Program-made: the position numbers and the translations under genes
Assembly (NCBI RefSeq): GCF_033547155.1
Contig: NZ_CP137892.1
Location: 62,001-126,000, forward strand
DNA length: 64,000 bases
DNA from: Pseudomonas benzenivorans
Lineage (GTDB): Bacteria; Pseudomonadota; Gammaproteobacteria; Pseudomonadales; Pseudomonadaceae
Reading direction: 5' to 3'
The notes under the pieces: generated by a model
What the model was told of the DNA's origin: nothing
The model's input: only the letters and a program-made list of their open reading frames with translations
The model's database searches: none
Shown: positions 46,657-58,041 of the stretch, piece after piece
Position numbering within the stretch: position 1 is the first letter of the stretch
How the letters are laid out: the number at the start of each line of letters is the position of its first letter

Positions 46657-48755
46657 GACGCATCACCCGCCAGGGCCTGGACGCGCTTTTCCGCACACTC
46701 CTTGCAGAAGGGCACGGCCTGCTCGGCGGCGGTGAGCAGACGTAACGGGGTCAGGCTGGTGCGCTTCGGCGCGGGCGGCACACTGTTGAGCAGCGCCTGC
46801 TGAGTCAGCTCGCCGGCCTCGTCCTTATCCGCCGCATTGGGCAGGACCGGCGGCTTGATCTGGATGCCCGAGCCTGTGCCCGGGCCGCCGCCGGAGTTCA
46901 GCTTGATGGTCGCGCCGCTCAGGGTGATGCCGCCGGGGTCGAGTTTGAGGAAGCTGCCGCCGCCGGCGGCGGTGAGTTCCATGCCGGCGTCGATCACCAC
47001 CTTGCTGCCGGCGTAGTAGTGGATCTCGTTGCCGGCCTCGACGTATTGGCCGCTGCCGACCTTCACATGTTGCGTTTGGCCGACGCTCAGGTGGTCGTCG
47101 CTGCGGGCCTCGACCTTGCGATCGAGGTGGGTGGTGCGGTGTTCCTCGGCCTTGAACTCGCTGTGGCTGTTGGCCTCGACGCTGTCGTGGCGCTGGTTGC
47201 CGACGCGGATCTTCTGGTCGTGTTCGATGTTTTCGTCCCAGTCCTTCTGGGCGTGCAGGTAGATCTGTTCCTGGCCCTTGCGGTCCTCGATGCGCAGTTC
47301 GTTGTAGCCGCCACCGCCGGGGGAGCTGAGGGTCTTGAACAGGCTGCGGGTCTTGTTCGCCGGCAGGTCGTAGGGCACCAGGTGCTCGGCGTGGTACAGG
47401 CAGCCGGTGACCAGCGGTTGGTCGGGGTCGCCTTCGAGGAAGGTCACCAGCACTTCCATGCCGATGCGCGGGATGGCGATGGCGCCGTAGCGGTCGCCCG
47501 CCCAGCTGCTGGACACGCGCAGCCAGCAGCTGGTCTTGTCGTCGGCCTGGCCGTGGCGGTCCCAAAAGAACTGCACCTTGACCCGGCCGTATTGGTCGCA
47601 GTGGATTTCCTCGCCGGCCGGGCCGGTGACCACGGCGGTCTGGCTGCCCAGCACCTGGGGTTTGCGGTGGCGCAGGGCCGGGCGGAAGGTCACGTCCCAG
47701 GGGGTGGCGCTGAAGCGGTTGCGGTAGCCCTGGGTAAAGCCGTCACGGGCTTCGACGTCGCTGGTCACCGACTCTTCCAGCACCTGGGGTTGCTTGCCCT
47801 CGTGGTGGATCTCGGTGAGCAGCCACAGCTGGTTCCAGTCCTGGCGCGGATGGTCGCTGAGCTCGAGGAAGTGGCCGCTGACCAGCAGCGGCTGATCGCC
47901 CTCGCCCTGGGCCAGCTCGTAGTCGTGGCGGTGACGCTCCAGCGCGCGCTGGCTGAGGTGCCTGCCGCGCTCGCGCTCGACGAAGCGGCCCGGGTAGTCG
48001 TAGTCCTCCAGATCCGGGCTGAATTCGCTGGTGAAGGCGGCCTCCATCAGCAGGCGCGGCTTCTCGAAGTCGTAGTCGCGGCGGCTCACCCGGCTGGTGC
48101 GGGTTTCCAGGCGCAGGCCGAAGCGCTTGATCACCGGGTCGTCGGCCACCAGGCCGCTGTCCTGCTGGTAGGCCGTGGGAACCAGCTTGGGGAACACCGT
48201 CTGGTCGTCGCCGAACACCAGCACATGGCCGTCTGCGCTGTGCTGGAAGTGGTAGTGGATGCCTTCTTCCTCGCACAGGCGCTGGACGAAGTGCAGGTCG
48301 CTCTCGTCGTACTGCACGCAATACTCGCGCTCGGGGTAGACCGAGCCGAGCTGGAAGCGGTAGGCGTCGCCTTGAATGCCGTGTTCTTCCAGGACCTGGC
48401 CGATGATCTGTGCCACCGTCAGGTGCTGGAAGATGCGCTGGTTGCTGCGGTGGGCCAGGTAGGCCAGTTGCGGACGCAGGGTGACGTGATAACGGGTCAG
48501 GCGCTTGCCGGATTCGCCCTGGGCCACGCGATAGACCAGGCCATGGATGCCGGCGCCGCTCGGGGTGAAGGCGAGGAAGGCTGGCTGGTGCAGCAGGGCC
48601 TCCAGGTCGAGGTCGGGGCGTTCGCTGACCAGCTCCACCTCGAAGGCGAAGGGCTGGCTGATGGCCTCACGGCCGCTGAACTCGAGCACCTGCAAATCCT
48701 GGGCGGCGCCGCTGACGTCCAGGCTGAAATGCGTCTGGTTGGCTGAATCGAACAT
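46653..48755 (-). CDS. vgrG: T6SS spike protein VgrG (inner copy)
   Basis: 700 aa from ATG 48755 with AAGGAGACG upstream. Same plan as the other copy: gp27-like (SGREAISQPFAFEVELVSE, CVQYDESDLHFVQRLCEEEGIHYHF), OB fold (DQYGRVKVQFFWDRHGQADDKTSCWLRVSSSWAGDRYG) and beta-helix end, with long identical stretches between the two proteins. The C-terminal tail (SVPPAPKRTSLTPLRLLTAAEQAVPFCKECAEKRVQALAG) differs and has a C-x2-C pair (FCKECAEK), probably the docking part for the adaptor-lipase pair. Confidence 0.93.
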   Translation of the reverse strand: MFDSANQTHFSLDVSGAAQDLQVLEFSGREAISQPFAFEVELVSERPDLDLEALLHQPAFLAFTPSGAGIHGLVYRVAQGESGKRLTRYHVTLRPQLAYLAHRSNQRIFQHLTVAQIIGQVLEEHGIQGDAYRFQLGSVYPEREYCVQYDESDLHFVQRLCEEEGIHYHFQHSADGHVLVFGDDQTVFPKLVPTAYQQDSGLVADDPVIKRFGLRLETRTSRVSRRDYDFEKPRLLMEAAFTSEFSPDLEDYDYPGRFVERERGRHLSQRALERHRHDYELAQGEGDQPLLVSGHFLELSDHPRQDWNQLWLLTEIHHEGKQPQVLEESVTSDVEARDGFTQGYRNRFSATPWDVTFRPALRHRKPQVLGSQTAVVTGPAGEEIHCDQYGRVKVQFFWDRHGQADDKTSCWLRVSSSWAGDRYGAIAIPRIGMEVLVTFLEGDPDQPLVTGCLYHAEHLVPYDLPANKTRSLFKTLSSPGGGGYNELRIEDRKGQEQIYLHAQKDWDENIEHDQKIRVGNQRHDSVEANSHSEFKAEEHRTTHLDRKVEARSDDHLSVGQTQHVKVGSGQYVEAGNEIHYYAGSKVVIDAGMELTAAGGGSFLKLDPGGITLSGATIKLNSGGGPGTGSGIQIKPPVLPNAADKDEAGELTQQALLNSVPPAPKRTSLTPLRLLTAAEQAVPFCKECAEKRVQALAGDAS

Positions 48756-48772
48756 GCTCGTCTCCTTAAGCC

Positions 48773-50294
<1,522 letters not shown>

Positions 50295-50308
<14 letters not shown>

Positions 50309-52913
50309 AGATCACCGCTCCTTCGCCATCCAGGGTGGCGTGTACGCGTTGCAGCTGTTCGCCACGGGCCATGGCATCGAGCAGGCGGTCGACCACCTGC
50401 GGTTGCAGATGCTGGTCGATCAGGTGGTCGATCAGCCGTGCGCCGCTGTCACCGTGGCTGCAGCGCTCGGCCAGGTTGTCGACCAGGGCGGCGCAGTGGC
50501 TGAACTGCAACTGCCGGCGAGCCAGGCGTTCGCCGAAACGGGCCAGCTTGAGCTCGACCAGCTCGCCGAGCACCTCGCCCGCCACCGGGTAGTAGGGCAC
50601 CACGCGCATGCGCCCGAGCAGCGCCGGCTTGAAGTGCTGGCTGAGGGTCGGGCGGATGGCCTGCTCCAGGTCCTCGGCGGCCGGGCGCTGGCCGCCCTGG
50701 CAGAGGCCGGCGATGCGCTCGCTGGCCAGGTTGCTGGTCATCAGGATCAGGCAGTTGCGGAAGTTGATCTCGCGGCCCTCGCCGTCGTTGGCCACGCCCT
50801 TGTCGAAGATCTGGTAGAAGACGTTCATCACCTCGGGGTCGGCCTTCTCCACCTCGTCGAGCAGCACCACCGAGTAGGGCTTCTGGCGTACCGCCTCGGT
50901 GAGCATGCCGCCCTCGCCGTAGCCCACGTAGCCGGGCGGTGCGCCGATCAGCCGCGAGACCGTGTGCTTTTCCTGGAACTCGGACATGTTGATGGTGGTG
51001 AGGAAGCGCTCGCCGCCGTACAGCAGGTCGGCCAGGGCCAGGGCGGTCTCGGTCTTGCCGACGCCACTGGGGCCGACCAGCAGGAACACCCCGACCGGGG
51101 CGTCGGCGCGGTTGAGGCCGGCGGCGGTGGCGCGCATGGAGCGGTCCAGGGCGGCGACCGCCTGCTCCTGGCCCCGCAGGCGCCGACGCAGGTCGTCGGC
51201 GAAGCTCAGCACCTTGCTGTTGTGTTCGCGGGCCAGCTGGGACAGCGGCACGCCGGTCCAGTGGCTGATCACCTCGGCGACCAGGCGCGGGCAGACCTCG
51301 AAGCTGACCAGGCGCTCGCTGCTCTGGGCGGCGGCCAGTTCGAGCTGGACCTCGCGCAGCTGGGCTTCCAGCTGCTCCAGCGCCGGCGGCGCTTCGCCCG
51401 CCGCCGGGTCTTGCGGCACGCCGGTAGCGCAAGGCGCTTGGCGCGCGTGGGCGCACTGCTTGCGCAGGTCGAGCAGGCGTTCGGCCAGCTGGCGTTGCGC
51501 GGCCCAGCGGGTCTCGATCTGCTCCAGTTCGGCGCGGGCCTCGCCCAGGCGACTCTCCAGCTGGTCGAGGCTGTCGCCGTCGATCGGCAGGCCGGCGTCC
51601 AGGTCGCGGCGCAGGGCCTCGCCCTGGCGCTCGCCCTCGGCGATCTCGCCGCGCAGGCGCTCCAGCGCCTCAGGTGCGGCGGCCAGGCTGATGCGCACCC
51701 GGGCGCAGGCGGTATCCAGCACGTCCACGGCCTTGTCCGGCAGCTGGCGGCCGGCCAGGTAGCGAGCGGAGAGTTCGGCGGCGGCCACCACGGCGTCGTC
51801 GCGCAGGTAGATGCCGTGGCTCTTCTCGTACACCGGGGCCAGGCCGCGGAGGATGGTCACCGCCTCCTCGACGCTCGGCTCGTGCAGCTGCACCGGCTGG
51901 AAGCGCCGGGTCAGGGCCGGGTCCTTCTCGAAGTACTTCTTGTACTCGCTCCAGGTGGTGGCGGCGATGGTGCGCAGCTCACCCCGGGCCAGGGCCGGCT
52001 TGAGCAGGTTGGCGGCATCGCCGCTGCCGGCCTGGCCGCCGGCGCCGATCAAGGTGTGCGCCTCGTCGATGAACAGGATGATCGGCTTGGGCGACGCCTT
52101 GACCTCGTCGATCACCCCCTGCAGGCGCCGCTCGAACTCGCCTTTGACGCTGGCGCCGGCCTGCAGCAGGCCGAGGTCGAGGCACAGCAGCTCGACGCCC
52201 TTGAGCGCCTCGGGCACCTCGCCGGCGGCGATGCGCAGGGCCAGGCCTTCGACTATGGCGGTCTTGCCGACGCCGGCCTCGCCGACCACGATCGGATTGC
52301 TCTTACGCCGACGGGCGAGGATGTCGATCATCTGGCGGATCGCCCCGTCGCGGCACAGCACCGGGTCGAGCTTGCCGTCGCGGGCCTGCTGAGTGAAGTT
52401 GTGGGTGAAGCGCGCCAGATTCGACTCGCCGCCTGCCGCCGTCTTGCCCGGGGTCGCCTCGGGCTGCTGGGCCAGGGCGAACTCGCGCAGGCGCTCGGCA
52501 TTAAGCTTGCTCAGCAAGGCTTGATAGTGGCTGCCGGCATAGCGCATCGGGTTGCGCAGCAGGGCGAGGATCAGCGCGGCCTGCTCGACCTGGCTCTGGC
52601 CCAATTCGAGGTTGGCCACCAGCAGGGCATCTTGCAGCCATTGCACCAGTTCGGCGGAGAACACCGGGTTGCGCGATTCGCTGTGCTCGCCGCGCGGCTG
52701 CAGGGCGCTGGCCAGCTCAAAGGCGTCCACCTCGGCATCCTGCAGGGCACGGCCGAGCAGGCCGTCGGGGCGCTCGAGCAGGCCGAGCAGCAGGTCCTCG
52801 ACCAGGATCTTGCTGCCGCCGCGCACCACGCAGCGCTCGGCGGCGGTTTCCAGGTCGCGCTTGGTCGCGGCGTCCAGGGCCTGTACCAGTTGTTGCAAGT
52901 CGACGTTGATCAT
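50295..52913 (-). CDS. clpV: T6SS sheath-recycling ATPase ClpV (TssH)
   Basis: 872 aa Clp/Hsp100 protein. N-domain 1-150, first AAA+ with Walker A GEAGVGKT at 211-218 and DEAHTLIG, middle coiled coil about 400-540, second AAA+ with GPSGVGKTETA near 615, and C-terminal D2-small domain. The N-terminus MINVDLQQLVQALDAATKRDLETAAERCV is the ClpV type that binds contracted TssC. It disassembles sheaths after firing. Confidence 0.95.
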
Positions 52914-52925
52914 TTCTCATCTTCC

Positions 52926-53933
52926 TTAATGGGTGCGGCTGCCGAGGGTGACCAGACCGTCGGCGCGTTCGCGGCCGAGCCAGCTGGTCCAGCCGAGGCG
53001 GCAGGGGTTGCCTTCGCCGATGCGCAGATCGCGGATTTCGTCCTGGCGCAGTTGCAGGCGGATGTCGTAGTCCAGCGGATCGCGCAGGGTGAAGCGCACC
53101 AGCGCGCAGAGCGGCTGGTAGCCCGTGCCGATCGGCAGGAATTCGTGGAAACGCTGCCAGCCGAGCTGGCGGATGTGGATGCGGAACTTGCCGCCGCGGT
53201 CGCGGACCCATTCGCCCAGTACCAGGTCCTCGCCCAGGCGGCTGTTGCCCAGGCCGAGGCGGTTGCGCTGCTCGCCGAGGATCTCCACCTGACGCTCCAG
53301 GCACTGCTCGATATGCAGCTCGGCGTGCTTGAAGTAGTAACGCAGCACCGACTCGATCAGCGCCGCCGAGTGGGCGCGCAGGCTGAGCAGGCCGAGGTAG
53401 GGCAGCAGGCGCTTCCAGTTCAGCTCCGAGGCGGCGCGGATCTGCGCGCCGCCCAGGCCGATCAGGGCGAACAGCTGCTCGGAGAAGGGATCCAGGGCGC
53501 CACTCTGGAAGCGCGCGTGGTAGCGGTACTTCTGCCAGATCGGCAGCAGCAGGCGCTGCAGGCGGTTGTTGAACAGGTCGAGGAAGTCCCGGGTCGGGTT
53601 GCCGTCCTCGCTGTCGCCCAGGGCCTGCTCGCCATAGAAGGCCGGCAGCGGCGAGCCGGCGCCGAACAGGCTGACCAGGTTGATGCGCAGGCGCGCGCGC
53701 AGCTCGCCGTGCTCCTCGAAGAACTGCACGCGATCGATGTCGCTGCCGGGGAAGCCCAGGCTCGGGTTGGCCTGCAGTTCCAGGCGCTGCTGCAGGGCCT
53801 CCTCATCCAGGTGCGGATGGGCCTCGCGCAGGCGTTCGAGCACCAGCTGCACACCCTGGAACAGGCTGTACTCGCGGATGCCCCGGCTCAAGCGGCTTAG
53901 AGCAGGGGCTGTTGCCCCATGCGCGGCGTCCAT
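52926..53933 (-). CDS. tssG: T6SS baseplate protein TssG
   Basis: 335 aa, normal TssG length. Contains VQFFEEHGELRARLRINLVSLFGAGSPLPAFYGE and FLDLFNNRLQRLLLPIWQKYRY, the conserved family core, and a C-terminal WTSWLG motif. It overlaps the tssF end by 37 bases. Forms the TssF2G wedge of the baseplate. Confidence 0.94.
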   Translation of the reverse strand: MDAAHGATAPALSRLSRGIREYSLFQGVQLVLERLREAHPHLDEEALQQRLELQANPSLGFPGSDIDRVQFFEEHGELRARLRINLVSLFGAGSPLPAFYGEQALGDSEDGNPTRDFLDLFNNRLQRLLLPIWQKYRYHARFQSGALDPFSEQLFALIGLGGAQIRAASELNWKRLLPYLGLLSLRAHSAALIESVLRYYFKHAELHIEQCLERQVEILGEQRNRLGLGNSRLGEDLVLGEWVRDRGGKFRIHIRQLGWQRFHEFLPIGTGYQPLCALVRFTLRDPLDYDIRLQLRQDEIRDLRIGEGNPCRLGWTSWLGRERADGLVTLGSRTH

Positions 53934-55690
53934 TGGTACACCTCTCCCTGTGTGCTCTGCACGCGCAGCTCGTGGTACGAGTTGAGGCTGGCGTACAGGG
54001 CGAAAAATTCATTGAGCACCGAGGCGAAGAGGAACAGGTCGCCCTCGCCCAGGTAGCCTTCGGGGTCGATCGTCAGCTCGGTGCGCACCCCGCGTACCGG
54101 CAGGCCGCGGTGCAGGCGGTCGACGTGACGGTGGCCGATGCTCTTGAGGCCGTCGAGCAGGCGCTTGCTGACCTTCTCCGCATGCTGGTCGTAGTAGCGC
54201 GGCAGGTCGTAGGTCTCGAGAATCACCTTGAGGGCCTCGACGTTGGCCAGCGACAGGTAGTTCAGCGACATGTTGGAAATCAGCTTCCACAAGAAATCGC
54301 GGTGCAGCGGCGGCGCGTAGCTCGGCGTCACCGCGCTGATGTTGCGGAAGGTCAGGAACTCCGGGGTGTCCTCGCTGGGCAGGCAGATGTCGCCCAGGCC
54401 GAGCTGGCGCGGCAGATTCTGGTTGGTGCAGGTCAGCTCGATCGACAGGGTCTCGTGCTGGTCGAGGTTGCGCAGGCCGAAGCTCAGGTAGGTCTCCAGG
54501 CCGTCGCCGAGCAGCGAGGGTTGCTGACGCACGCTGTAGTGCGGGCGCGCCAGGGGCACGTCGAAGCTCGGGTCGTGCTCGAAGGACTCGAACGGCACGT
54601 ACTCCTCGTAGCCCTGGCCGCCGGGTTTCCAGCCGGTGACCCGGTCCACCGAGAACACCCCGCAATGCTGGGCGTCGAACTCGGCCGGCAGCAGCAGGTA
54701 CTGGTCCTGCTTGCCGTCCAGGCGGATCGGAATGGCGTCGTGGGCGAACAGGTTGACCACCGGCGTGCAGTACAGGCGCACGTTCTCCAGGGTCGGGCGG
54801 ATGCGCTGCACCCCGGCCTTGCGAATGTCGAAGCGCAGTTCCATACCGCGGGCCCGTTCGAGCAATTCCGGCGGCAGGCGCTTGAGGCCGTCCAGGCCCT
54901 TGAGGTCGACGAACAGGAACTTCTCCTGGAAGGCGAAGTATTCCTGCAGGTAGCGGTAGCCGCGGAAGGTGTTCAGCGGGTAGGGGATCAGCGCCTCGTC
55001 CTCGGCGAAGCCCACCGGCTGCAGCTGCTCGGCATCCAGGTTCAGGTTGGCCACGGCCTGGCCGGCCGTGTCCTTGACCAGGGCCTGGCCGTCCTCGCCG
55101 AGCAGCACCAGCTGGATGCCGCCGAGATGGCGCAACAGGCCGAGGTAGAGCAGCTGGCTGATATAGCGCTCGCCGGCCAGGTGCAGGCGCAGTCGCTTCA
55201 GTTCGAGCTCGCCGAGGTGGCCGTCGGCGCTCATTGCCAGGCGCAGGCTGAGCAGCGCGCCGTCGCCCTTCACCGAATAGTCCAGGCCCTTCAGCGCCAG
55301 GGGCAGTACCTCGGTGGCGAAGGCGGTGCGAAAGCGACAGGTCACGCCCTGGATCGGCTTGGACTCCACCGGTGTATGGCGCGGTACCGGCAGGGCCGGG
55401 CCGGGACGCTTGAGCGGGTCGAACTGCAGCATGCTGAAGGCCGGCAGCGGGCGCATGTAGTTCGGCCACAGCAGGTGCATCAGCGAATGAGTCAGCTCCG
55501 GCAGCTCGTCGTCGAGCTTCTGCCGCAGGCGCCCGGTGAGAAAGGCGAAACCCTCCAGCAGCCGCTCGACATCCGGGTCGCGCCCGCTCTGCCCGAGATA
55601 AGGCGCCAACGCCGGGCTGCGCTCGGCAAAGCGCTTGCCCAGTTGGCGCAGAGCGGTGAGTTCGCTCTGGTAGTAGTGGTTAAAAGACAT
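53897..55690 (-). CDS. tssF: T6SS baseplate protein TssF
   Basis: 597 aa. Starts FNHYYQSELTALRQLGKRFAERSPALAPYLG, the canonical TssF opening, with LTHSLMHLLWPNYMRPLPAFSMLQF and FRTAFATEVLPL following. Baseplate wedge component with TssG. Separated from tssE by the PAAR effector insertion; in the usual HSI-II order it directly follows tssE. Confidence 0.95.
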   Translation of the reverse strand: MSFNHYYQSELTALRQLGKRFAERSPALAPYLGQSGRDPDVERLLEGFAFLTGRLRQKLDDELPELTHSLMHLLWPNYMRPLPAFSMLQFDPLKRPGPALPVPRHTPVESKPIQGVTCRFRTAFATEVLPLALKGLDYSVKGDGALLSLRLAMSADGHLGELELKRLRLHLAGERYISQLLYLGLLRHLGGIQLVLLGEDGQALVKDTAGQAVANLNLDAEQLQPVGFAEDEALIPYPLNTFRGYRYLQEYFAFQEKFLFVDLKGLDGLKRLPPELLERARGMELRFDIRKAGVQRIRPTLENVRLYCTPVVNLFAHDAIPIRLDGKQDQYLLLPAEFDAQHCGVFSVDRVTGWKPGGQGYEEYVPFESFEHDPSFDVPLARPHYSVRQQPSLLGDGLETYLSFGLRNLDQHETLSIELTCTNQNLPRQLGLGDICLPSEDTPEFLTFRNISAVTPSYAPPLHRDFLWKLISNMSLNYLSLANVEALKVILETYDLPRYYDQHAEKVSKRLLDGLKSIGHRHVDRLHRGLPVRGVRTELTIDPEGYLGEGDLFLFASVLNEFFALYASLNSYHELRVQSTQGEVYQWTPRMGQQPLL

Positions 55691-55717
55691 TCGAAGCGCT
55701 CTTCCTTGGGCGTAGGG

Positions 55718-56104
55718 TCATGGACACAGGTTGGTGTCACGAATCTTCCAGGCGTGTATGGAGTTGCCTTTGCGTTCGTGATGCGAGCGTCCGAGCTGCG
55801 CAAGAAACCCTGGCTTATCGAGCGAAAGCGAATTGCCATTCGCGGTGATGTCTAGGCGATAAGTATCAGGAACGCTATTTTCCAGTTCATCATCGAAGGA
55901 TATGTAGGACAGCACCTCGGTGACTTCGCCAACCGCGACGCGCTTGTTCAGTACGAACGGCTCTTTGGCGTTGGAATACTCATAGGCAGTGATGTCGACC
56001 GGGTAGCTGCAACGATTTTCCAGGTCGGCGATAAACACCGTTTTCGACTGCGCTGTGCAACCTCCGAGCGCGAACAGGGAAAGCAGGACGAGGTGCTTAG
56101 TCAT
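55718..56104 (-). CDS. Lipoprotein, candidate immunity protein for the PAAR metalloprotease
   Basis: 128 aa from ATG 56104 with lipobox FALGGC (cysteine near residue 16). The mature part is a short beta-rich domain with two further cysteines (ENRCSYPVDITAYEYSN, DTNLCP) like small outer-membrane-anchored immunity proteins. The ATG overlaps the effector's stop by 8 bases, indicating translational coupling. No family recognised. Confidence 0.7.
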   Translation of the reverse strand: MTKHLVLLSLFALGGCTAQSKTVFIADLENRCSYPVDITAYEYSNAKEPFVLNKRVAVGEVTEVLSYISFDDELENSVPDTYRLDITANGNSLSLDKPGFLAQLGRSHHERKGNSIHAWKIRDTNLCP

Positions 56105-57617
56105 CGAACTGCACCCGTGATAGCCAAAGCAGGCCTTTGACATCTTGTTCCGAGGCGACTGCGCGGTTCCAGTAATCCTGATAGCCCCGTGGGCCCCTCG
56201 GGGAGTCTGAGTGATAGTGCATCACATCCACTTCACCACTGCCCGGAACAGGGTGGTTAGCTACCGGGGATTGGGTTAGGACGGTAGAGGTCTCTTTGTG
56301 ACTCCAGGAGTACTCAGGAACCAGTCCGCCATCGCCGTACTCGTTGAGAATCAAGTGACCGACTTCGTGAGCGGCAGTATGTTCAAAATCGCCATCTGCG
56401 AAATCTGCAGGATAATTAGCGGCGCTCCAGAACCCTTGGTTGTGATAGATCTTCTTGAACATGGCAAAACTGGTTGAGCGACCAAAATCGGCGCTCAGTG
56501 AGGAAATCAGCGGAAAGTTCTTGGTGCTTGGCTTGGTGTTCACATCCGCCACCACCTTAACCTTGTAAACACCCTTCGCCGTCTGGATTGGCGCGCCTAC
56601 GCCTTGTGCGCGGCTACCGTCGCGCGACCAGTAACGTTCGATACCTGCCTTGGCCATGGCCTGTAGCTCGGTGAAGGTTTTTGCCGTCAAGTTGGTGTTC
56701 GTTCCCGATACGCCTCCATCGGAAAAGCTTGGACGCACGGTAATTTCAACCAACTGAGCCGAGCGATCGATTCGGGCATCTACCCACTCAATCTCTTCGG
56801 CCTCGTTGCTGAGCGAGAGCTCCACGATATGCTGCTCGCCACCCTTTGTCGCAGTCAGGCGCACCTTGAGATCGGGGCTCTTCAGAACCTTGGTATCGAG
56901 TACGCCGGCTTGGCTATAACCATCCCATTGCCAGAGATGTTCGCCAGTCGGGAGCAGTTTGCTGGTGTCGGGTTCTGCGTATAACAGGGTGCTGCCATCG
57001 AGCACTTCAAGCGTCAGGCTATCCGCAGGTTGCTTGCGATTGGACACGAGAAAGTCGATGGTTTCGCTGTTCTCCGTTGAACCATTTGTCAATTCCTTGA
57101 AATCCGGTATTTGCAGAGGTGTCAGGATGCGATTGCCGCTGCGCTTCAGGCTGAGTTGGTAGTCCAGTTCTTCGCTTGAAGCCTCAGCCGCTTGCGCTGC
57201 TGGAATCAAGGCGTCGATCAAGGCCGTTGCCACTGCCGTTGCTGCTGCCGTAATCGAAGTTTCAGCCGAAGTCGAAGCTATGGGAGTCGCCGCTGCAGTC
57301 GCGGGCATGGCAGAAGGCGCGCTAAACGCTGCCCCGCCCCCACTCGTGCCAATCAACACAGTCCCCGACCCACCCACCACCACATTGCCATGGCTGCCCA
57401 CGGTACCGATGGTGGTCGCCGGCTTGCCGTTGATCAGCACGGTCGGGATGACCGCGCTGGCCAGGGCGCCGCCGCAGGCGGAGGGGTCGCCCATGCGGGC
57501 GGCGGGCAGGCTGTCGAACAGCACGTCGGGCGAGCCGGCGGCGATCGGGTTGCTGCCGTGGCCGGGGATCGGGCAGGCGGTGGGATCGTTCAAGCGGGCG
57601 GCGGGTTTGCCGGACAT
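56097..57617 (-). CDS. PAAR-domain T6SS effector with C-terminal HExxH metalloprotease
   Basis: 506 aa from ATG 57617 with AAGGAG upstream. PAAR domain at 1-94 (PAARLNDPTACPIPGHGSNPIAAGSPDVLFD, HGNVVVGGSGTVLIG), then an Ala/Thr/Ser-rich hydrophobic linker (96-148) that could form a membrane-crossing helix, a beta-rich middle region (150-300), and a zincin domain with HEVGH at 417-421 (FEHTAAHEVGHLILNEYG). H440 or H467/H469 could be the third zinc ligand. It sits between tssE and tssF, where HSI-II has nothing. The PAAR tip should ride on VgrG and deliver the protease. Substrate unknown. Confidence 0.85.
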   Translation of the reverse strand: MSGKPAARLNDPTACPIPGHGSNPIAAGSPDVLFDSLPAARMGDPSACGGALASAVIPTVLINGKPATTIGTVGSHGNVVVGGSGTVLIGTSGGGAAFSAPSAMPATAAATPIASTSAETSITAAATAVATALIDALIPAAQAAEASSEELDYQLSLKRSGNRILTPLQIPDFKELTNGSTENSETIDFLVSNRKQPADSLTLEVLDGSTLLYAEPDTSKLLPTGEHLWQWDGYSQAGVLDTKVLKSPDLKVRLTATKGGEQHIVELSLSNEAEEIEWVDARIDRSAQLVEITVRPSFSDGGVSGTNTNLTAKTFTELQAMAKAGIERYWSRDGSRAQGVGAPIQTAKGVYKVKVVADVNTKPSTKNFPLISSLSADFGRSTSFAMFKKIYHNQGFWSAANYPADFADGDFEHTAAHEVGHLILNEYGDGGLVPEYSWSHKETSTVLTQSPVANHPVPGSGEVDVMHYHSDSPRGPRGYQDYWNRAVASEQDVKGLLWLSRVQFDD

Positions 57618-57627
57618 GGGGCTCTCC

Positions 57628-58035
57628 TTACTGGACCTTGACCTGTCCGCTGCCATCCAGGCTCGCGGAGAAACTCACGTGGCGTTTGATGCCCTCGACC
57701 TGCAGCAGGCCCTCGATGGAAAAGGACAGGCTCAGCGGGTCGTGGCTGCGCGGCAGGGAGATCACCCGCACCTGACGCAAACGCGGTTCGTACGCCTCGA
57801 TAAAGCGTTCGATGGCGATACGCGCCTGCTGCAGCGAGTCGTGCAGCGACAGGCGCATATCGTTGAGATCGGGCAACCCGTAGTCGGGCAGCGTTTGCAC
57901 GCTGCCCGCCCGGGTGCTGAGCATCTTGGCCAGGTGGGCAGCCACCGATGCCATGGCGGCGACCTCGCGGTCCCAGCCGGCGCGTTGGCCGGCCTCGCCA
58001 CCGAGGCGTTCGAACAGGCTGCCGTACCCGGTCAT
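57628..58035 (-). CDS. tssE: T6SS baseplate protein TssE (gp25-like)
   Basis: 135 aa. The gp25 fold with the tandem EPRL-type motif is clear (FIEAYEPRLRQVRVI), following LSTRAGSVQTLPDYGLPDL. Baseplate hub that starts sheath polymerisation. 6 bases after tssC stop and 10 bases before the PAAR effector start. Confidence 0.94.
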   Translation of the reverse strand: MTGYGSLFERLGGEAGQRAGWDREVAAMASVAAHLAKMLSTRAGSVQTLPDYGLPDLNDMRLSLHDSLQQARIAIERFIEAYEPRLRQVRVISLPRSHDPLSLSFSIEGLLQVEGIKRHVSFSASLDGSGQVKVQ

Positions 58036-58041
58036 GGCGGC

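Noticed and set aside
50340..53900. Long plus-strand frame opposite clpV and tssG
   Set aside because: Same type of shadow: it spans two real genes on the other strand and has no recognisable motif.
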